Made by a program: the position numbers and the translations under genes
DNA from: Tetradesmus obliquus
Taxonomy: Eukaryota; Chlorophyta; Chlorophyceae; Sphaeropleales; Scenedesmaceae
Direction: 5' to 3'
NCBI GenBank assembly: GCA_030272155.1
Contig: CP126198.1
Span: 1,240,001 to 1,304,000, forward strand
DNA length: 64,000 bases
Notes under the pieces: model-generated
The model's input: only the letters and a program-made list of their open reading frames with translations
What the model was told of the DNA's origin: nothing
Database searches by the model: none
In this document: one piece after another, positions 12,348-26,716 of the stretch
Numbering within the stretch: position 1 is the first letter of the stretch
Layout: the number at the start of each line of letters is the position of its first letter

Positions 12348-12417
<70 letters not shown>
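12348..12417 (+). repeat. CAG microsatellite, about 23 units
   Basis: An uninterrupted GCA/CAG run begins 61 bases after the stop of the preceding gene, so it is probably in its 3' UTR. Confidence 0.95.
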
Positions 12418-12420
<3 letters not shown>

Positions 12421-14889
12421 CAGCAGTGCTGGCAGAGGTGCCAGCAGCAGCAGTCGGAGCAACATTGGCACCAGCACACGCCAAATGCTGGAAGCACATT
12501 GCAGCAGTGCTGGTCATATCACGCAGCAGTGCAAGTTTGCAGCGTAGCTGCGCTTCTTTTTCAATGGGCGCCGCAAGCAGGATTGTGTTGTTGGCTTGAA
12601 CAGGAGCGTGCTGTCATTTGGCATCAGCACCTTGCACATGGCAAGCGCAGCGCAGCACTTGCGCTGCTGCTTGAATGCAGTTTTTCCGCAGTGGTGCAGC
12701 GCTTGCTTACTGCAGGTGTGGGCGTGCCTGTCGTCGTCAGCCAGGGTTCCTGGGTTGCCCTGGCACTGCGGTTGTGTTTGTGTCACACACGCAGTCAGCT
12801 GCTGAAAAGCGCAGCTCTGCCTGATCCTCAGCAAGTGCAGCTGTGCATTATTGGTGCAGCATGAGCAGCAGTGCACATCACAACCATGATGGTGGGGTGA
12901 TATTCGTAGGCAATGATTTAAGCCAGCAAGCAAGCAGCAGGCTGGCCTGCCTGGTGCTGAAAATGCAATTACCTGGCCACAATGCAGCTCCATGTAAGCT
13001 GCGACAGCGCATTCGCATGGGCAGAGCTGCATGCTGCCGTGGTATTTGCGATTGCGCACGTTGCTCAACAGTCTGTGCTGCTGGTGATGCTGGCGGAGTC
13101 ACCTTGGCATTGCTGCCGGCAGCTGAATTGCTGCGCAGCATGCGGTGCATGTATGCATGGCTGCACACTGCACGTGCTTGCAATGCAACATTGGCTGGGC
13201 TGGGCGTGTGAGTGGCACGCGTTTCAAGGCTTGCAGGTGTGAAGGTTCGGCAATGTGCTGGCAGCGGTGCCATGGTTTGGGGATGACTTAACTGCTTCAG
13301 GCTTGCAGGCTGATGTCTGCAGCTGGGCTGTTGCTTAGGCTTGCCTGCAACAGCCGGGGTTTGGTCATCGCGGCCTATAGCCTCTTGTGTGTTGACTTGT
13401 TAAATGATGTTTGTCTACGCAGCGTAGTCCGCCGCGCTGTTGTGTCACTGTGGCAGCGGCAGCTGCTGCCTTCATGCCAGGCTTGTGGCTGAGCTGGCTC
13501 ATAAGGTGGTGCCAGGACCCACGTGTTACTTACTGATGTCGCCAAAACCTGTGCGCTGAAAAGCCTCTTACAAGCTAGGCTGGAAACTCTCCTGAGACAC
13601 AGATTCTGAATTACTGGCTGTGCTTGGAATTGGCATGGTGTGTGCCATGCTGGGCGCCGCCTTGAGAGCGTTTATCACACCACGTAAAATTTGACCTGTG
13701 ATTTAAAATGCTATACAGTCTGTGTCGTGAACAGGAAAAATGCACAACCAAACGTCATCAGCCTTCATCAGCGCGTAGCCCTCGAGCCAACTGGGCTTGT
13801 CATGTTTCATAAAACATGTGTTGTGTCCTGGCAACCAGGCTGGATTGACTCTGCCGGGTAAAAAAATATTTTTACAACTTGTCAAGTAGTTTCTTGTACA
13901 AAGGATCGCTATCATTGCTTCGCCTAGCGCCATCTGGCTGGCGTAACCTCAAAAGCCCTGCCTAGCAGAGGTTGTGACGCCCAGGCACGGGATATCTGAC
14001 AACGTCCACCGTCTGTAACGTATAAGGTGTAAACTGAATAGTTTTTAAGCCATTGAAAAAGCGGATCCGGCATCAGGTACAGGAACGGGAGATTGGTAAC
14101 AGGTGCACGTGTACCCCTCATCATCAAAAGAGCTGCCGGAAGCCGTTGTCAGCGGAACGCCACCGCACTCAAACAGGTATTTGGACGTTGCTTAGCCTCT
14201 ATGTGCCGTTTATATAGCACGAGAGGACTGCAAAGGTACCGTTCAGCAACTGTGCGACTGCAACGTGTCGTGCGGTCAATCGCCGAACAAGCGTTGCGCA
14301 CTTGCCAGAAAATTCAGAAGTACATTACCACCAGGCATTCAAATGTATTAGCGTGCTTCGAGTTGGATTCTACGTTCTTACTAGGAGAAGGCTGCTCTGA
14401 CTGCCTGACTGCTCTGCCTGGTGAGGCTGCAGCTGTCAAGATGGTGCTTGCTGCTCGATTCTTTCTGTGGCGAAGACGCTTTACAAAGCTATCATGTGCT
14501 GTTCTCACTTTTTCGGTTGCATTGGATGTTTCCTTCATTGCCTGCTTCACATGTCACTAGGCAGCCCTGCTGGCAAATGCAGCCCTGCTGCAGTGTGTTG
14601 TGGGCGTATTGCAGGCACTTGCTGTAATGCCTACACAAGGTGACAACAGCAACAGCTGACCAAGCACTTTCCACATGTCATGTTTTGACCTGTGCAGCTT
14701 TGACCTGTGCTTGAACTTGCAGGAGCATCTGTTGACAAGCAGTCCTCCTACCCTTGCCCTTCCCCTGCCAAGTGCCACGCTGCATGTCCCAGCAACAGAC
14801 ACAGCACCCCGACCCCACATTACAAGGTATACACAGACCCCAGCACAGTGCAAAGGCTGCCAGTGTCGATCATCAAGTTATAAGTCAAG
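12418..14889. other. Long spacer without a supported gene
   Basis: Several open frames of 60 to 185 codons exist on both strands (for example 14093-14560 on plus and 12514-13068 on minus), but none shows a family motif, a targeting peptide or paired splice borders. The part from about 13500 to 14350 has a different texture, with little CAG. The last few hundred bases probably hold the leader of gene A. Confidence 0.4.
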
Positions 14890-18143
<3,254 letters not shown>

Positions 18144-18214
18144 GACCCTTCCAGCATTGATGAGGAGCTACAGGGCTTGGCTGCAGTGACAGGGCTGTGC
18201 AGAACACAGGGTCA

Positions 18215-18412
18215 GGGTGGTGTACCTGCATGGTGAGGGTGGTGTACCTGCATGGTGAGGGTGGTGTACCTGCATGGTGAGGGTGGTGTACCTGCATGGT
18301 GAGGGTGGTGTACCTGCATGGTGAGGGTGGTGTACCTGCATGGTGAGGGTGGTGTACCTGCATGGTGAGGGTGGTGTACCTGCATGGTGATGGTGGTGTA
18401 CCTGCATGCGAG
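18215..18412 (+). repeat. 22-bp minisatellite, about nine units
   Basis: The unit ggtgtacctgcatggtgagg plus gt repeats head to tail with almost no change, about 70 bases after the gene A stop. It again contains GGTGAGG. It is likely in the 3' UTR or just beyond. Confidence 0.9.
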
Positions 18413-20313
18413 TAGGGATGGTCCTGCAACTGCCACTTGCTTTGTGGGAGGGTTCTTCACCAGACGCCGCAGTGACGGACTATGCAGAATAGGGTGATGG
18501 TGGTGTGCGAGCATGTGAGCAGGGATGGTCCTGCACCTGCCATTTGTTTCGTCGGTTAGACTGGGATGAAGCGCTGTGGCGAAAACTTTGAGTACATAGA
18601 GAGTGCGTGTGTACAGCCTGTGCACGTGCGCATGAGCATGGATGTTATGGCCTTAGGTTGACAAATGAATTGGCAACATGGTGCTTGCATGCACTTGTAC
18701 CCAACATCAGCCAGTTCCAGCTGCATGTTTGCAGCAGACTAGCCAAAAAAACGCAGCCGCAACTTTTATGTGCGTCACGTGCATGATTACACGCATATGC
18801 TTTTGCCAGGCAATGGGAGGTCCCACCAGACGCTGCAGAACCTTGCTTCTTTCCATTTTTATGGTACATGTGGGAGGGTGTTGTTGCGACAGTGATCAGC
18901 AGGCACCATGGCTGGCTGCTTCTGGTACATCAATGAAGTGGGCGAGCGTGTGTTGTAGTTAAGTGAAGCAGGTGATATGTGTGAGGGGTTGCTAGAAGGC
19001 ATATGGATACATGAGTGTTGAAACAGAGCATGACAGGCGTTTGGCAATGTCATATGCGGTGTCTGGGCCAAGGGTAAACAGGTGCAGAGTCGCGCTTGCT
19101 GCAGCAAATGCTGCAGCAGGCATTAGCTTAAAGCACCTTAGAAATCATTCTCAGCAGAGTTGGCTGCACTTGTTGCTACTCCTGCCGCTCAGCGCTTGCG
19201 CTCACTTGCTTGCATTGTGAATTGCAGGATTGTTTTCTGATATCGCAGCATGCACTGTACTGTGCGCAACACTGTGCAAGACACAGCCTGCATTGTGATG
19301 GCAACTTCATTGGCACCCGACTTGAGTGCAGTTCTTTCACAACATTGCAGCGTCTGTGAGTTCAGTTCAGCAGGTCTCATGTGTTGACCATGCAGACGCA
19401 TTGAATTGACATAGCACACCATGGTTGTTTGTTGGCTTTCTGATAGCAACTTATCTATGTTATTGTGATCTGGGTGCAAACGGTCACGTTCTGGACCTAC
19501 AGCCTGAAAGCGTATTCATGCAGCGCATTGTTATGACGGTCACAACAGCAGACCTGTCACGCTGCAAATGGTGGTGAGAGGAAGGTGCTGTTGTAGTGGG
19601 TTTTCTGTATTGTTTCTTTCAGCTGCAGCTGCAGGGCATGTGTGACTATGTGGGCTGTGGAATGTAGTCACTGCCGTGCGTAAAAAATATGCTACACCTG
19701 CAGACAACCTATGCAACCCGGCAGTTCGAGAATTTCTCATCAGCTGCATGCTGTGTTAGGGGTTTTGGTGGCGGCCGAAGTACTATTCTGCAGCTTCTGG
19801 GCAGTATTTTGGGGACTCAATGTTTGGCGGATGTTCACACAGCACGTTGCTTATGCTGGTGGACTTGACTGCCGCGGGCTTTCACCTGCTGCGTGTTTTT
19901 CTTATTGTGTAGAAAAAGAAAGGGCGCAGAGAGTTATGGGATGCTCAGCAGTTTGCAGTACCCAGTGGGCCTTAAAGCAAAATCAAAGAGATGGATGGAG
20001 TTACTGTGGTTGCAGGTGCAGTGCTGGTTCTTGGCAATGCACACGTACTGTTGCAGATGCTTTGTAATGTTGCAGTTGCTGCAAGGCATCTGTGTAATCT
20101 GTAGCGGCAAACAAACTCACGGCCATGCGGCGACTGCATGCGTGCGCTGACTGTTTCTGGAGCACTCGCTCGCATACATTTCTTGGTGCAATGTTATTTT
20201 GACATGTCATATGTGCCATGTGCTGATGCAAATGCCGGGCACATGGTCTACGGCATGGTTTGGCAGCAGCACTGTGACTTCTCCTGTTTACCTGTATTGC
20301 ATGCATGTTTATT
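18413..20313. other. Spacer without a supported gene
   Basis: Only short frames without motifs are present on either strand. I see no splice-paired exons, repeats or RNA gene that I can defend. Confidence 0.4.
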
Positions 20314-20690
20314 TTACATTACATTACTTTACATTACATGCTCCACTCAACGAGGAGTGGGAACCCCAGTCAGGAGCCAACGAGAGGCTCATAGGGTGAG
20401 GAAACATCGAAGAACAACTCATCATCGTCCAAACCGTCAGACGAAAACGCAGAAAAAAAACTCATCAGCATCATCAATAGCTTGAGCAATAGCCTGAGAG
20501 GACAGAAGGACCTCAGGATCAGTGTCCGGGTGACACCGCATCAGATAGCAGCAGTGCACAAAAGCAGCCACCAAAGCAGGTGCCTGCTTCATAAAAGTGA
20601 TCATGTCATCGCCTGCTGGGTGGCAACCAGCAATAGTAGCCCATGTTTGTGACGAGTCCCCGAAGGGTTCGAACAACATAGCAGATTGCT
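20314..20690 (-). mobile_element. 5'-truncated LINE copy (3' end fragment)
   Basis: This is nearly identical to the 3' end of the larger LINE at 41613-43252. On the minus strand it encodes AMLFEPFGDSSQTW down to AIDDADEFF and ends in a TGTAATGTAA tail, which on plus reads as ACATTACATTAC at about 20315-20340. It has eight T where the larger copy has seven, shifting the frame after DDADEFF. Similarity stops abruptly near 20690, as expected for 5' truncation. It is dead for coding. Confidence 0.85.
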
Positions 20691-21516
20691 TTTAGGTTTT
20701 GGTGCTGCTTGCAGGAACTTCAAAAATGTGATTATGTTTATGGCTTTGACAGCTAGTGCACACATTTGCCTCTGTTTCCTTTGCAGCAGATGCAAATGTC
20801 ACTTCATGCAGTGGAGACACACGCCTAGATTGTAGTGTGCTGCACGCCCGTTTGCTAACAGCACTGTTGAAATATCTTCTTGTCATATTCTGCTAAACGT
20901 GAGCCAGCACAGCAATACTTATCACGCCCCGCTGTGTATGTGTAGTCTGTTAATATTCAACAGTCATGCTTCACATGCTGCATCACGAGCTACTGCTGTT
21001 GCGTTGCACATGCATACATGCCGTATGCCTGTGAGAGAGCATGCAAAAGGAGTCACATGCACCTGTTTATCTTGTGTTGCAACATAATGCAATTGCATGG
21101 TCATCTGCTGCAGAGACCGCACCTGATGGCATACCTCAGGAGGTGCAACTGTGTCTTGGTGCAATCCAGTGCTTCCAGCGCACAGTGCAGCTTTACTTGG
21201 CGGTGCGCAGTTGTGCTTGTTGTGCGTAATTTTTGGTCTTTTTACGGTCCTCCCAACGATCCGATAGGGCCAGCTAGCTGTGGCAGCAGCTGCGGCTGAC
21301 AGCGCTGGCAGGAATGATGCGCCGCGTGTGATATCTGTGATGGCAGCAATTGGCATCAGCGGCATGCAGCCGCGCCTCATTGTTACCGCTGCAGCCACGG
21401 GCCCCGTGGCCGCCGCCCGCTGCAGCGGCTGCAGCGATATGGGCGGCGCCTTGCCACGCCAGCGGCGCTGCAGCAGCGCTGCATCAGTTGGCTCGCCACA
21501 AAGGGCCCAGAGTCTC
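20691..21516. other. Spacer without a supported gene
   Basis: A minus-strand frame (20964-21620) and a plus-strand frame (21280-21693) overlap here, but neither has a recognisable motif. Confidence 0.35.
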
Positions 21517-21892
21517 AAGTTACAAGTCCTACGCGTCGGAGGCAGGCAAGCCTGCTTGAGCCTATGCTCTTCCGTGCGTAAATTAGGGCCCAGAGCCATA
21601 TGGCCGCATGCGTGCGGCATGGCTTGTGACTCGGCAGATGCGTGTCAAGCTCGTTATGTTGACTATGGGTGGCCGGCACTGCCAGAGATGTGACATAGTG
21701 GTGATAGCCCTGCTTGCTCACTGTGACCAGCACGGTGCTGGACTATGCCGTGGATGATTGAGTGCATGCCACAGGCAACCACCTGCCACGGTGGCAGTGT
21801 CAGCAGATTTGGCAGCTGTTACAAGTTACAAGTCCTACGCGTCGGAGGCAGGCAAGTCTGCTTGAGCCTATGCTCTTCCGTGTGTAAATTAG
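21517..21892 (+). repeat. 70-bp direct duplication, 306 bases apart
   Basis: 21517-21586 and 21823-21892 are almost identical, starting aagttacaagtcctacgcgt and ending with a cgtaaattag-type sequence. The short phrase gttggctcgccac near 21486 recurs near 22817, so the block from 21.5 to 22.85 kb looks like a rearranged repeat. Confidence 0.8.
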
Positions 21893-22029
21893 AGAAGGAC
21901 AAGGACAGGCCTGGGCCTGAGAGCTCTATCGTAAGAACTCATTCCCATCCTACTACGCGTTGACACAAGAAGCCCTTAGATAAGCTGCAAATAGACTCCG
22001 ACGCCGGGCCCCTGGCAACTGGCTGCCCC

Positions 22030-22200
22030 AGGGGTCGGCTGCTCCTGCCGGCCCGCATGCCGGCAGACTGCCCCATGGGTCGGCTTCTCCCGCCAAGCCG
22101 CGTGAGAGCACAGTGCTCCACGGGCCGGCTTCTCCCGCCATGCCGCATGGAGCAACGTGCCCTATGGGCCGGCTCCTCCAGCTCCGCCTTCTCGCCAGTC
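22030..22200 (+). repeat. 45-bp GC-rich tandem repeat, four units
   Basis: Units start with GGG(T/C)CGGCT at about 22032, 22077, 22122 and 22166 and share CTCCCGCCA. They are diverged but clearly in register. Function unknown. Confidence 0.75.
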
Positions 22201-22230
22201 CAGTCGCCGCCGCCTTCAGGTCTGCGTGTG

Positions 22231-22764
22231 TCAAGCAAGGGTACGCGGCAGTGCAGTGTCAGTGTTTCTTGCTTGTTTGCGTTGCCGTGGAAGCATAGTG
22301 TTGATGGGCTTGTGACAACGTTTGCCATTATTGTTTGTGATGGATGTGGGTGCCTGTTGTACGGGTACTGCTATCGACGCGTGTGAGGGGTGGTTTGATG
22401 CAGGCTGTCCATAGCGGAGTTTGTGTTGGTGTTGTGCGCGTTCACTGTGACGTCGCGTGCCGATGATGCTTGTCAGACTTTTTACTGCTTGTATGTGTAG
22501 ATTATTAATGAGGGACGCTTGGGGCCTGCCGCTGATGCCTAGTTTTCGGAGTTGCTCGTGTGTGTCCTTGTAGATGTAGCCTGCTGCACCAAGAGTAATT
22601 ATGATCAGTTCAGCAGTAGTGTTGGGGGATTCATTCAGCGCGTCAAGGAGTTGGGCGTGTTGTGCTTGAGCCTTTGCACGCTGGTCTTCGGGCTTGGTGT
22701 CTACACAGTATTTCACTTCTACCAGCGTGTAGCTGTGGCGTGTGGTATTTGGCAGCTGTTTCAA
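22231..22764 (-). mobile_element. Retroelement C-terminal fragment, possible endonuclease-like domain
   Basis: On the minus strand the frame reads SYTLVEVKYCVDTKPEDQ, then QHAQLLDALNESP, ELIIITLGAAGYIYKD and TSIIGTRRH. This resembles the C-terminal region of green-algal retroelement proteins, where a PD-(D/E)xK-like core carries an ExK motif (EVK here). The upstream part and the reverse transcriptase are missing. I base this on remembered family pattern only, so the call is tentative. It lies just outside the proposed left end of the CACTA-like element. Confidence 0.4.
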
Positions 22765-22849
22765 GCCTGGGCCATGCTGCAGGTGGGCCTGCTTAGCGCT
22801 GCATCAATGCATATCAGTTGGCTCGCCACCAACACTCTGACCACTGCAG

Positions 22850-23012
22850 TTTTTTACAACTAGCTTACAACCACAAGCCTTGTTGTATGCAAGTTGTAAG
22901 GTGGTTGTAGGGTGGTTGTAAGCTGGAAGTTGTATCAAAGTTGTAAGAAAGTGGAAAATTGTATAGTGTTGTAAAAAACCGGTTGTAGCACAGTTGTAGC
23001 AATGTTGTAAGC
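22850..23012 (+). repeat. GTTGTA motif cluster (subterminal-type repeats)
   Basis: Ten GTTGTA and two TACAAC motifs occur in about 160 bases, spaced 10 to 25 bases apart, just downstream of the partner gene's stop. CACTA elements typically carry clusters of short motifs bound by their own protein near each end. The same motif is the core of TGTAA, so it may also serve as poly(A) signal for the minus-strand gene only if read on the other strand, which it is not. Confidence 0.7.
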
Positions 23013-23092
23013 CATTTACCAGCGACCCAAGAAAGGATTATAGACACACAGACACACACACACGAGCTGTAACAGCCACTCTGCCACCACTA

Positions 23093-25150
23093 CTACTCAT
23101 CCATGTATCTCGGGTTTGGGTGGTGCTCCCTGCTGCTGATGCGCTGAGCGCCAGGCTGCTCAGGCAGTGTCGGTGGTAACACAACACGTGCGTGCTTGCC
23201 ACGTGGCGGTGCACCTGCTGTGACCTGCAGCTTCTGCTTCTTCTTCTTCTGCTGCTGCTGCTGCTGACCGTGCTGCTGCCTCTTGCGGGCAGCCGCTGCT
23301 GCCTCCTTGCGGGCAGCCGCCTTGCTCGCACGCATTGCTGCCAGTGCAGCAGCTGCTTCTGCAGCAGCTGCCTCTGCAGCAGCTGCCTCTGCAGCTGCCT
23401 CTGCTGCATCCACCTCCTCATCCTCTTCCTCGAGGCCAGCCATGGCGTCATCTTCATCATCTGCGTCTTCATCAGCTGCAGGGTTGTACTCATCCTAGCA
23501 CAGCAACATAGAAAAACACAGAGCAGCGGCATCCACGGTTTAACAAGTTGCAACTGTGTTCAGTACAGGTTGCACAGGTTGCAGTCAGGTCTGAGCTCTC
23601 ACTGGACGTCGGCCATCTGGCATGCACGCAGTTGCTGCCAAGGCATCAATGCTAGTTGCTTTTTAAATACTGCTGTTGTCCCACAGTGCGTATGTGTAAC
23701 AATGCTGTGACTTGCACACAGCAGCAACGCTAAGGGTGTTGCCAGATTGCAAAGTCTGTCCCGATGCTGCAGCTGCAGAGCAAACGCCTAGAGCAACACC
23801 GCCACTGCGATCATGTTGCTGCACCAACGCGCATGTTAATGCATCCAAAACACTTGTCATATCCATGACACCCACTGCTCACCGTGTCGGAGTCATCCGC
23901 AGCTGCTGCGCTGGCGCCTGCAGCGCCAGCGGCCGTTCTGCCGCGTGCAGCAGCAGCAGCTGCCCTGCCGCCTGCGGCAGCAGCAGCCGCCCTGCCGCCT
24001 GCAGCAGCAGCGGCTGCCCTGCCGCCTGCAGCAGCAGCAGCTGCCCTGCCGCCTGCAGCGCCAGCGGCCGCCCTGCCGCCTGCAGCGCCAGCGGCTGCAG
24101 CAGCATCCAGCCGCTGCATCAGGTTGAGCGCTTCGTTGGACAGCACCTGCACATGCCACAACCGCAGAGCATGCACAGTTCATCACCTGCTGAGAGAGGG
24201 TGCACACCAGGACAAGTCGGTCATGCAGCAACTGATGGCATAAGTGATTGCACAGTGCACGTGGGAGGGCTGCGCATGAGCAAATACACCTAACAAAGAC
24301 TGCCATGCAACATGCCTTATGGAGCAGCACACACGCAACTCGCTGGTTGCGTGCGCTGCGCACGCAACACAAAGCTTAGCAATGCACACACACCTGGCGG
24401 TCACCAGTGTCGGCAGGCACACCACCTGCAGCACGGCCTGGTGCCTGTGCTGCAGCCTGTGCTTTAGCTTGCTCCATGGCCTCCTTTTGCTGATCCTTTG
24501 TCAGCGTGTTCTCATCCAGCACCTGCAGTGTGCATGGCACAGGCGGTGCGTAGTGAGCAAGCCAGACCACACTAAAATAACATGACCGACAGCTGTTGAC
24601 GCAGTGACAGCTGTGCAAGGCTGTGCAAGCAAATTTATGTCAGCAGGCTGCATGACACATCTGCTTGATCTCTGAGCAGCATCTGACAGCAGCATCTGCA
24701 AGACAGCTGTCAGGCACTATAACAGTTGCCAATGAAACTTCATCTTGAAGTAAAGATTTCAGCAACCATGCTGCATCCATGGACAAGAAAAGGCTGTGCT
24801 CACCTTGTCCCACTCCTTGGGGTGCTTGCCCTTGTAGGCGAGGTTGTAGAGCTCCCCCAGCTTACCCTCACGCTTCAGCCATGCCCTGCTTGCAGCTTCC
24901 TCGCGCTTGGATGGCAGCTCAATCTTGACCCAGTTCACTCCGTCATCCTCCTCCCCGTCCTGCTGCTGCTGCTGCTGCTGCTCATCACCCTGCCCAGCCT
25001 CACCCTCACCCTCATCTTCACTCTCTTCTGCATCACCCTCCTCCTCCTCCCCCCTCTGCTGCTGCTGCTCATCACCCTGCCCAGCCTCACCCTCCCCCTC
25101 ATCTTCACTCTCTTCTGCATCACCCTCCTCCACCCCGCCCTGCTGCTGCC

Positions 25151-25185
<35 letters not shown>

Positions 25186-26547
25186 AGCCTCTTCTGCTCG
25201 CGATCAATGCGCCGCGCAGCTGCCTGCTTCTTCCTCATCTCCTCCACCTGCTTCTTTGTACAGCCCCTGATTTTGGCGAGGGCCCTGTTGACGCGGCTGA
25301 GGGCCCTGCAGGTTGGAACAGAACATGCAGTTTGGATGGTGTGAGTTTCATGTAAGCACGTCAAGGGTGAAACCAAGGCTTTGAAGCAGGTCAACAGAGA
25401 GTTGTTTGACAACAGCTGACAACCAGTAATTAGCAAGCACACCACTCAGATTATTGTACTGCAAGCAGCAGCCCCCGGCACGCTGATCAACACACACGCT
25501 GCTGCTGTTCCTGCTGTACTGATCTTTGTCATCTTGTTGAGCATTATCGTCTGCCTGGGCAGCATCCACACCCAGAGACGTTTGTGACTGCTGGATGGCA
25601 CGGACATATTATGCATGGCTAGGATGGCACTTACTGCTTGAGCTCCAGTTCCACGAGTTCTTTGTCCACATGGTACTTGATCTGCACCTTCTTGGTCAGG
25701 TAGTCGAAGGCCAGCTGCTTGACCTTGTGGAATGCTGCAAAACAAGATCGAGTTAGGAGGGTGCTCGTTCCAAAGTTGTGACCTATTGCTGCTGCCAGCA
25801 AGCTGCTACTTGGCAGGTTCGCGCACCTGGGTTGCCTGGCACCTGGTCTTTGAACAGGTAATACATGCCTGTGTTGTCCCTGAGCATGTTCTCAGTGATC
25901 TGCTCAGTGATCTGCTCGAGGATGTACTTCTTGAAGGGCTGCTCTTTCGACTTGCCATAGCCCTTCCCACAAGGGCTAGGTGCAACACCAGGAGCGCTGA
26001 CACCAGCCTGCTTCCTGCGCTGCTTGCTCCTCATCACGCTGGCCTTGCTGTGCCTCACTTTTGCTCCTGTGCTGCTGCTCATGCGCATGCCCCGGCGTGA
26101 AGCTGACGCCACAGCTGGGGTTGCAAAGCCACTAGCAGCAGCAGCAGCAGCAGCTGCTGCTGCTGCTGCTGCTGCTGCAGGAGCCGGTGCTGCTGCTGCT
26201 GGCACTTGGGCTCTAAAGAACAGCTCCAGCTTGTCGTCCTGCAGCGGCACCATCAGCACGCTAACATCTCCACTCTCCAGGTACGAGCGTCCCTTGCTGA
26301 CTAATGCCTGCGCGCTGATGAGCTTGAACTCCGTTGGGTCAGCAGGATCGTGCTTGAGCTTCTCATAGTACAGCACGAGCTTCGTGTCATTCGGGAGTTC
26401 AAACACGTCAAGAATGTTTTGAGCAAGCGAATCAGCGGTGTCCTCAGCAAAAAACTCAAGGGGTTCCTGCTGGCCGCTCAGCTGGAGCTGCTTCTGATCT
26501 CCCTCCAAGCGGGAGACCAGAAAGGTCAAAGAAGACAACCGCATCAT
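23093..26547 (-). CDS. Divergent partner gene of the transposase, 705 aa, no known family
   Basis: Exons (minus): 26547-25827, 25734-25635, 25305-24804, 24522-24394, 24146-23883 and 23494-23093, with phases that all agree. The N-terminal 120 residues (LEFFAEDTADSLAQNILDVF, KLVLYYEKLKHDP, DVSVLMVPL) look globular, perhaps beta-grasp-like. A poly-Ala linker, a basic patch with many Lys and Arg, and a helical block (FKKYILEQITEQITENML, FHKVKQLAFDYLTKKVQ) follow. Then come a charged coil (KKQVEEMRKKQAAARR), two copies of an acidic DAEESEDEGEGEAGQGDE block, Ala/Gly repeats, and an acidic then Lys-rich end. Acidic plus basic tracts suggest a nuclear, DNA- or chromatin-contacting protein. It starts 169 bases from the transposase ATG on the other strand, so a shared promoter is likely. 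It may be the transposon's second protein or a host gene. Confidence 0.6.
24957..25190 (-). repeat. Duplicated acidic block with polyQ in the partner gene
   Basis: Two copies of about 80 bases encode GDAEESEDEGEGEAGQGDE plus a Gln run. A CTG/CAG tract of about ten units flanks them. Confidence 0.85.
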
Positions 26548-26716
26548 CGAAAGGCGTCCAAAACAGCATTGTCGATCGCGGCGCTGCCATATGCTCTCAC
26601 AGTATTTTCGAAGCTTCTGGGGTTGAGGGTCCAGATCAGGCTGGTTGGCGTTGCCGCTGTATGCTTGCGTTGACAGCAAACCTTGCGCATACCTGCATCA
26701 TTCTCAAAATGGCGAG
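26548..26716. promoter_or_regulatory. Divergent intergenic promoter of the transposase and partner genes
   Basis: Only 169 bases separate the two start codons on opposite strands, so both transcripts must start in or near this stretch. No clear TATA box stands out. Confidence 0.45.
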
